Source of the DNA: Niebla homalea
Taxonomy: Eukaryota; Ascomycota; Lecanoromycetes; Lecanorales; Ramalinaceae
Direction: 5' to 3'
Assembly: GCA_019925105.1 (NCBI GenBank)
Contig: JAHGAU010000002.1
Location: forward strand, 1-64,000
Length of the DNA: 64,000 nt
How positions within the stretch are numbered: the stretch's first letter is position 1; each line of letters opens with the position of its first letter. Positions 58,659 through 64,000 of this stretch are shown in pieces. Made by a program: the position numbers and the translations under genes. The notes below the pieces were generated by a model, which had not been told where the DNA came from, did no database searches, and worked only from the letters and a program-made list of their open reading frames with translations.

Positions 58659-59135
58659 GGCTTTGAAAGATGGCCAAGCGTGTGCTATACGGCTCGGGCA
58701 GACTTGTTCTTTTATGCTGTCTTTGGCCAGACGGAATACAGGCCAATCCCAAAGCTGCTACACCAGGCTCGTGACGGTGTAAGGTGTATCGCAACACGGC
58801 GAGATCCAGCTCTCAATAATGACAATCAACGGAAAAGAAGAATGTTTCCAGATTTCCTGATCGAGATGATTGGTCTGCCGCTTCCGTCTTAGATTAGCCG
58901 CGCTAGTCCTTTTGCAGAACAATAGGCTAACCACTCTGGCACATGTTGATGTCTGATTAGGCAAAGTCTCGATAGCTAGATCATGGACAGAATAGGTGAC
59001 GTACGTCAGCAACGTGAAGGAACTTGATACACCAGGACACTAGACATTGGTTCCTGACTCCCTGCAGCCAAGACTACCGCCAAGCTCACCGGCGCATTGT
59101 CTCCAGTCCCAGGTCCATAGCTCGCCCCGTTCTCA

Positions 59136-60302
59136 ATGGCCTCCCGCAAATCCCGCCATCCCTCTTCCTCTCGCTCCCAAAGCCCGCGCATTCCTGCCCC
59201 ACCTGGTGCTGGCGGCCAGCGCGGCCGACGACATACAGGGGGCGGTCACGATGACGATGACTACTCTCCACCGCGCAAGCGCCGCCCTCGATCCCGCTTT
59301 GATGAGCCCGGCTACACCCAGCCAAGGGAGAAAAATGGAGGCAACAAGGTGGACCTACTATTATGCGTCTTTCAGAGCGCTAGCAGCTCGAGCTGGCGTA
59401 TAGCACCATATCACTTTGACAGGAGGAGGATTGATGATAGGGATTTGTGGGAGGATATACGAGGGTTGGTGAATCACCCTGCGATATTGACCCGCTGTGC
59501 TTCCACGTGCCAGCGCTGAGGAACATGAAGCGCTCGGCGGGCAGTACTGGAATGGGCGCTTAAGGAGGTGGTGAAGAGCCTTGAGCGTCTGTGTATATGA
59601 CGCTGATGTAAACTTGAATGGCAGGATATACAAGAATGACTTGACCTTTTGGTGGAAGAGGAGCCTGTCGTTCAAGAGGTTGAAGCTCATCGCTCCTATC
59701 ACGGTATGTGCATGATACACAAGTGCGCCGATCAAGCAATGCAGGTTTCGATCGAGCGCCCTTCTCTCACGGTCAGCCAGGCTTCTTGATGCCAGCTGTA
59801 ACCAAAACATTCTGGCGATCAGTGGTAGCCGCTTCGCTGACTTTGACTTCCGAACAGTACACACGCAACGAAGTCCCTTGCCGCGTTGACGATAAACAGC
59901 TCCCCACCAAACACACTTTTATGCATGCGTACCATCATGCCGACACCATACGCACAGGTCATGAATGGGTCGACTTCTTCGTACGCTTTGCTGATAAGAA
60001 TCCCAATGTGCCGATCGGCCTGGAATTCGTCGAGGGTCTGTGGGCCGAGAAGTTGGCCGCCGTCGCTGTATTAATCACTATTGCCATCATCGTGGTCAGC
60101 ATTGTGTGGTGCGTCAAAGGTGGAGATTTGCAGACCGTGTTCACCGTCATGGGGTTTGTATTGACTGGCGCTGCTGGTGAGTGATCCTTACCTTCGATAC
60201 TCTCTAGGGAGCATCTCGACGCACGAAGTCAGAGCTGACCTACTTACACTAGCTGAGATTGCGCTTGTTGCGCTGTACTACCAAGTCACCCTTCCCGGAT
60301 GA
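59136..60302 (+). CDS. Four-exon membrane protein with conserved fungal C-terminal region
   Basis: Rebuilt by splicing: exons 59136-59464, 59625-59703, 59858-60176 and 60253-60302; 258 residues. Introns are 160, 154 and 76 nt. The second and third have good GTATGT/GTGAGT donors and CTGAC branch sites; the first donor, GTTGGT, is poor. The frame holds at all three joins. The N-terminal 75 residues are Arg/Ser/Pro-rich and disordered. Then RRIDDRDLWEDIR, LTFWWKRSLSFKRLKLIAPI, TFMHAYHHADTIRTGHEWVD and GLEFVEGLWAEKLAAVAVL follow. The first span is AVLITIAIIVVSIVW and a second ends EIALVALYYQ. This order recurs in a group of fungal hypothetical proteins; no function is known. An antisense frame at 59006-59191 overlaps exon 1 and is rejected. 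Confidence 0.75.
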
Positions 60303-62846
60303 GTCTCTTTGACTTCCACAAATTGAAATTCCAGCAATGATTGACCACACATGAAATATCCAGGTTGTCCCGTCGAAGACATGGACACGAAGGCGTGAGC
60401 TTTGATTCAGCAAATGGACGGCTTACTGGGCATCTACGCACTCCTTGGAGTCATGTTGAGACCCTTCATTAGAAAAAGTCCGATATCCAGAAAATTCCGT
60501 TCAAAAGGATCCATCGCACGCCATAAACAATGCGCATGTTGGCTCCGCCATCATTCAGATGCTTATCCATCCAGCTCCGCCTGATAGCCAGTACGTTCAC
60601 AATCCCACGCCCGAGGCCCCATAACTTATATAACCACATTACTCACCATCCGTTTGTTCCCCTAGCTCAAGACCTTCTGATGAAAGGTTCATCGCATCCC
60701 CGGGATCCAACACCTAACCACTCGCTTGATCGCCCGGTACAATTGTGTGTCCATTGGGCATGCTGGGCTTCCCAGGGCTCGTGGGACGAAGAAGAAGATT
60801 GTACCGAGCCTCCACAACGCGCGCATGTTCCAGCTCCAGCAGTCCAGCAATGAGGTTCCTTGATTTCATAACACTGGTGGATATGAGGGTCTGGCCTGCA
60901 TCATTGCCTGGGACCCATCACGCGATGATGCACTTACGATTCGTGGAGGGGAGTGAGAGGAGCCACTGTTTTCCCGCCGGGGATGGGCATGAACTTGTAT
61001 TGGCGGCCTCGTTTCTTGCGTAGAAGAGCAATTGGCAAAGGTAGGTCGGATTATAGTCCCGTTGCAGGTTCGTTATAGGCCCAACGCCTGCGATGTCGTT
61101 CGGCGAACCACTAGGTTCCAAGCCATAGAAGTACTATAGTGGCTAACCTTTCAGATCTTTTAGCATGGTTGAAAGATAGTAAAAGGGACAGATGCGTGCT
61201 GAGTAACAAGATCCGAGCAGAGTTCCATTGCTGAAAATCTTTCAAATTTTGGCTTGAAAAATCAACCTCCAAGATCTGAAGAGATGCCAAGTCATGGCAA
61301 ATCCAGAAAAAATCAGCTTCAGCGGTTGGCTCTCTGTTTAACACTGCTCTTCGCCAGGGCCGGGTATGAGTCTTCCACTTTGTGAAGTTGAACAATCTTG
61401 CATGCGCAACTGATCTTTGATTGAGCCCCGTCGCGCCTGTTCCAGGATCTTTGCTGGGTCCCCCGAAGAAGATCCAGGCTCTTATTTTACCAGGACTCTA
61501 CAAATCTACCAAAAAGCTTTGTTTTGATCTATTCCTGTCTGTTGCTGGCATCGTATGCGCTGGAGGAACAAGATGGATTGCTTACTGTCTTGTTCCATTA
61601 CCGACTCGACAATTATGTCCGATATTCTGACCTATCAATGTGACGAAAACACTGCATCAAGATTCGCGAACATTCTCGGTCCACTATAAGTAGATTTCAA
61701 ATGAATCTTGCAATACCCGGTGTCACAGGACCGTCGACCTGAGGCGTGATCCACTCGAGCAGACAAGACGGCGCGATAAGTTTCAGCTTGTTTCTTTGCG
61801 GCCGGGAATAAGCATCTGTTTGAAGATTTGGAGAGCATGACGATTGAAGCTACTCCTTTGATGCCTTGGCGGAGGAAAAGCTCCCATTCATGACTCGCTG
61901 TGCACATCAAATGCATGGTCAGATTTCATGTCAGCTGAAATACGCAGCGTGGCACGGCGATAGACCATCATGTGGACATCCGTCTTTCAAAGTCTCCTAT
62001 GTCACTTTCTATGATACAGTCCCGAGGAAGGTCTGTCACCACCATGACTCATGACTCAGTCTCCGTAATAGTAAAGTTATTGGAAATCCATGATCATATC
62101 CGGTATCACATCTTGCGAATGGCACACAAAGTTTACGGTCCGAGAAGGCTATTTACATCCCAATTAATGAACTAGCGGCAAGAAGCTGGGACTATTGAGA
62201 CTCTAAGTGAGGTTGACGGGCGCTTCATGGGTGTTGAGACACGCCCCATGTCACAACAGAAGGGGTTCCAAATCTTGAGATTGTGGACAAAGAAAGACAG
62301 GATAATGTCCGCTACTGGCCTTACGCGTGGCCTATCATAAAACAACGGGGCTGTCACTTTTACCCACCAGTTCCTTATTTGGACTGTCCATCATTCATTT
62401 TCATCCGATCAATGCGACAAGCAGGCTGTACGAGTAGCAACAATAACTTAACCACCAATCGATCTTGAAACTGGCTGACTAACATTTTGCATCATTTGTG
62501 ATTGGGAGATTCGCGGTCCTCAGGGGTAGACGCGTCTTTACAGCTAGGCTGTACCCATATGCACTCAGCCTTTATCCCATGTCTCGAGAGACGAGTTCCA
62601 CCAATCGTTTCCCAATTTCAGTCACTGTCTGTTTCCACCAGTAACTTAAAATGATTGCATTCCGCATCGAATGCTGCACATCTTACAAGAGTGAAGAGAT
62701 CTTACAAGCTCTTAGTGCCTCCAGGAAACCCATTTCTTTCGACTACTTGAATACATCATCCGAGGATCAACTCAACATTTCTTTGCTCCAACATTACATT
62801 CCCCGATTCAATTGCCTGGGATATTCCAATCACAGACCCAGGAACC
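60303..62846. other. 2.5 kb gap without a supportable gene
   Basis: Normal composition. Frames up to 107 codons lie on both strands (60530-60853 plus, 61111-61395 minus, 61635-61916 minus) but none has a domain, hydrophobic leader or splice logic. The last 200 bp is probably the 5' untranslated region of the DUF2786 gene. Confidence 0.4.
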
Positions 62847-64000
62847 ATGCCACGCCACTCCAAGCCAGCTCCTAAGCAGAAGGCAACCGTCACCAAATTA
62901 GCCAACGAAACGGTCCAGGTTGCCGGAGCTTCCCACGTAGCAAGAGACATCCTCGATCGTATCAAGAAGTGTTTGGATCGGGCGAAACACGTGAACGCCA
63001 ACGAAACTGAAGCACGCGCCGCTATGAAAATTGCAACTAGGCTCATGTCGCAACACAGTGTGACGCAAGCTGAGCTGATAGACAATGAAGGCGTCAACGA
63101 GCGGGAGAAGAGAGGTGGACTCAGCTTGGTCGAAATCGCGCCCTCTAGAGAAGGCGGACGAGCTATTAACTGGACCTGGGCTAATGATTTAGTCTCTGCC
63201 GTGACCAAACTTTTCGATTGTGACGCCTACTCCAGTCAATCCGACCGACACCTGGAATGGACATTTTATGGCATTGCAGAGCACACTGTTTTCGCTGCCA
63301 TGTCCTTCGAAACGGTCCATAATTTGATCTTAAATTGGGCGGATGCATTTACCACAGTACAAAGCCGTAACAGTTACTGTCTCGGCGTTGCGGGCGGACT
63401 CAACCGTCTCGCAAAGGATGAAAAGCTAAAAATGGAGAATACTGCCCGGAGAAATGAGCAAAGTGGAATGGCTGCCAGGATTCGAGAGGAGGAGCTTGAG
63501 CGACAGAAGGCAGTTGCTCGTTTGTACCACCGCGGTTCATCTCCGATGACAGAAAAGTCTTCCCCCAAAGATTCCAATTACGACCAGTACGAGGACAATA
63601 TGCACATTGACAGTGGTTTTGATGACGACAGCGACGACGAGACCCTCGTTGCAAATACCAACTACCTTGATCAGAATGAGGCCTCAATGCCGGAACTTAC
63701 AGGTGACCTCGAGGCTGATATGGCAGCTGTCATGCGCGAGGAAATCAAGGCTGAATTGAAACAAGAGGAATTGAAGCAAGAACACAACGAAGACGAAGAC
63801 ATGGACATCTCGACACTAGACAGCCATCCCTCATCCTCTCGGCGTGACATGGAGACCGAAGTGTCTGTGAAGTCAGAAAACCGCGGTGAACCCTCGCTTC
63901 AGTGGTCATCAACGACCCAGCTAGCTCGTTTTCGCGAGAACACCGCAGCTATCGAGGAAGGTGTGCTCAAAGCAGAAGGCATCAAATTGTACAAAGCATC
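62847..64000 (+). CDS. DUF2786-domain protein, 3' end beyond the window
   Basis: An uninterrupted frame of 384 codons from ATG 62847 to the window edge. Residues 31-80 carry the DUF2786 signature: ILDRIKKCLDRAKHVNANET then EARAAMKIATRLMSQHSVTQ. A second conserved part follows: SVEIAP-like, AINWTWANDLVSAVTKLFDC, LEWTFYGIAEHTVFAAMSFE and NSYCLGVAGGLNRLA, the form found in many ascomycete DUF2786 proteins. After a basic/acidic coiled stretch (ARIREEELERQKA) the rest is disordered and acidic, with DSGFDDDSDDE and repeated EEIKAELKQEELKQE. No signal peptide. In fungi these proteins are often multi-copy; their function is not known. No intron is needed in the visible part. Confidence 0.88.
   Translation, partial: MPRHSKPAPKQKATVTKLANETVQVAGASHVARDILDRIKKCLDRAKHVNANETEARAAMKIATRLMSQHSVTQAELIDNEGVNEREKRGGLSLVEIAPSREGGRAINWTWANDLVSAVTKLFDCDAYSSQSDRHLEWTFYGIAEHTVFAAMSFETVHNLILNWADAFTTVQSRNSYCLGVAGGLNRLAKDEKLKMENTARRNEQSGMAARIREEELERQKAVARLYHRGSSPMTEKSSPKDSNYDQYEDNMHIDSGFDDDSDDETLVANTNYLDQNEASMPELTGDLEADMAAVMREEIKAELKQEELKQEHNEDEDMDISTLDSHPSSSRRDMETEVSVKSENRGEPSLQWSSTTQLARFRENTAAIEEGVLKAEGIKLYKA

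Noticed and set aside
59006..59191. Minus-strand frame with RGLWEREEEGWRDLREAI
   Set aside because: Antisense to the first exon of the well-supported four-exon gene; its look comes from the Arg/Ser-rich plus-strand coding.
1..64000. CRISPR arrays, bacterial-type operons, rRNA genes
   Set aside because: No spaced direct repeats of CRISPR type, no ribosome-binding-site pattern, no rRNA signature; the window is eukaryotic.

Overview
The window looks like a filamentous ascomycete, probably a dothideomycete. The evidence is short GT-AG introns of 41-160 nt with CTGAY-like branch sites, fungal protein families, and gene islands of normal base composition between very AT-rich blocks. In those blocks CpA/TpG is almost absent and old coding frames are broken by TAA/TAG, which is the pattern left by repeat-induced point mutation (RIP). 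The lineage is an inference; no rRNA or other marker is present.

Layout. (1) 1-34760 is an AT-rich repeat block. It holds degenerate low-complexity satellite (1-7400) with two copies of a dispersed repeat, a G-rich unmutated minisatellite (7470-8935), a ruined OrsD-type zinc-finger plus RecQ-like helicase gene (13120-9213, minus), a 5'-truncated LINE (17854-20379), a full-length Ty3/Gypsy element (21285-28182), a solo LTR of the same family (29243-29388) and a short gag-only LTR element (30131-32507). (2) 34760-46486 is a gene island. It has a metallophosphoesterase, a small acidic hypothetical protein, a secreted 342-residue protein with one intron, and a tandem trio of diverged paralogues. 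One paralogue is an intact secreted protein and two carry in-frame stops. (3) 46487-55078 is an AT-rich insertion bounded by about 115 bp inverted repeats, with a second copy of the Gypsy element nested inside. (4) 55079-64000 is a second gene island. It has a single-span membrane protein, an uncharacterised protein, a five-span membrane protein, a four-exon membrane protein rebuilt here from its splice sites, and a DUF2786-type gene that runs off the right edge.

The two most interesting signals are these. First, the three-gene family P1-P3 (about 42626-46039) is a candidate lineage-specific secreted family; two members stop at the same homologous point although a recognisable ID(F/Y)xV tail follows in frame. 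Second, RIP damage is polar. At all eight ends of the four complete repeats the outer part is nearly intact while the inner part of the same LTR or TIR is mutated. The only lightly mutated spot inside the second Gypsy copy is the place where it lacks 1.85 kb present in the first copy. This suggests that RIP fades at the edges of homology.

The transposon proteins are fossils and their reading depends on tolerating many stops. Limits: no searches were run, so family calls rest on motifs read by eye.
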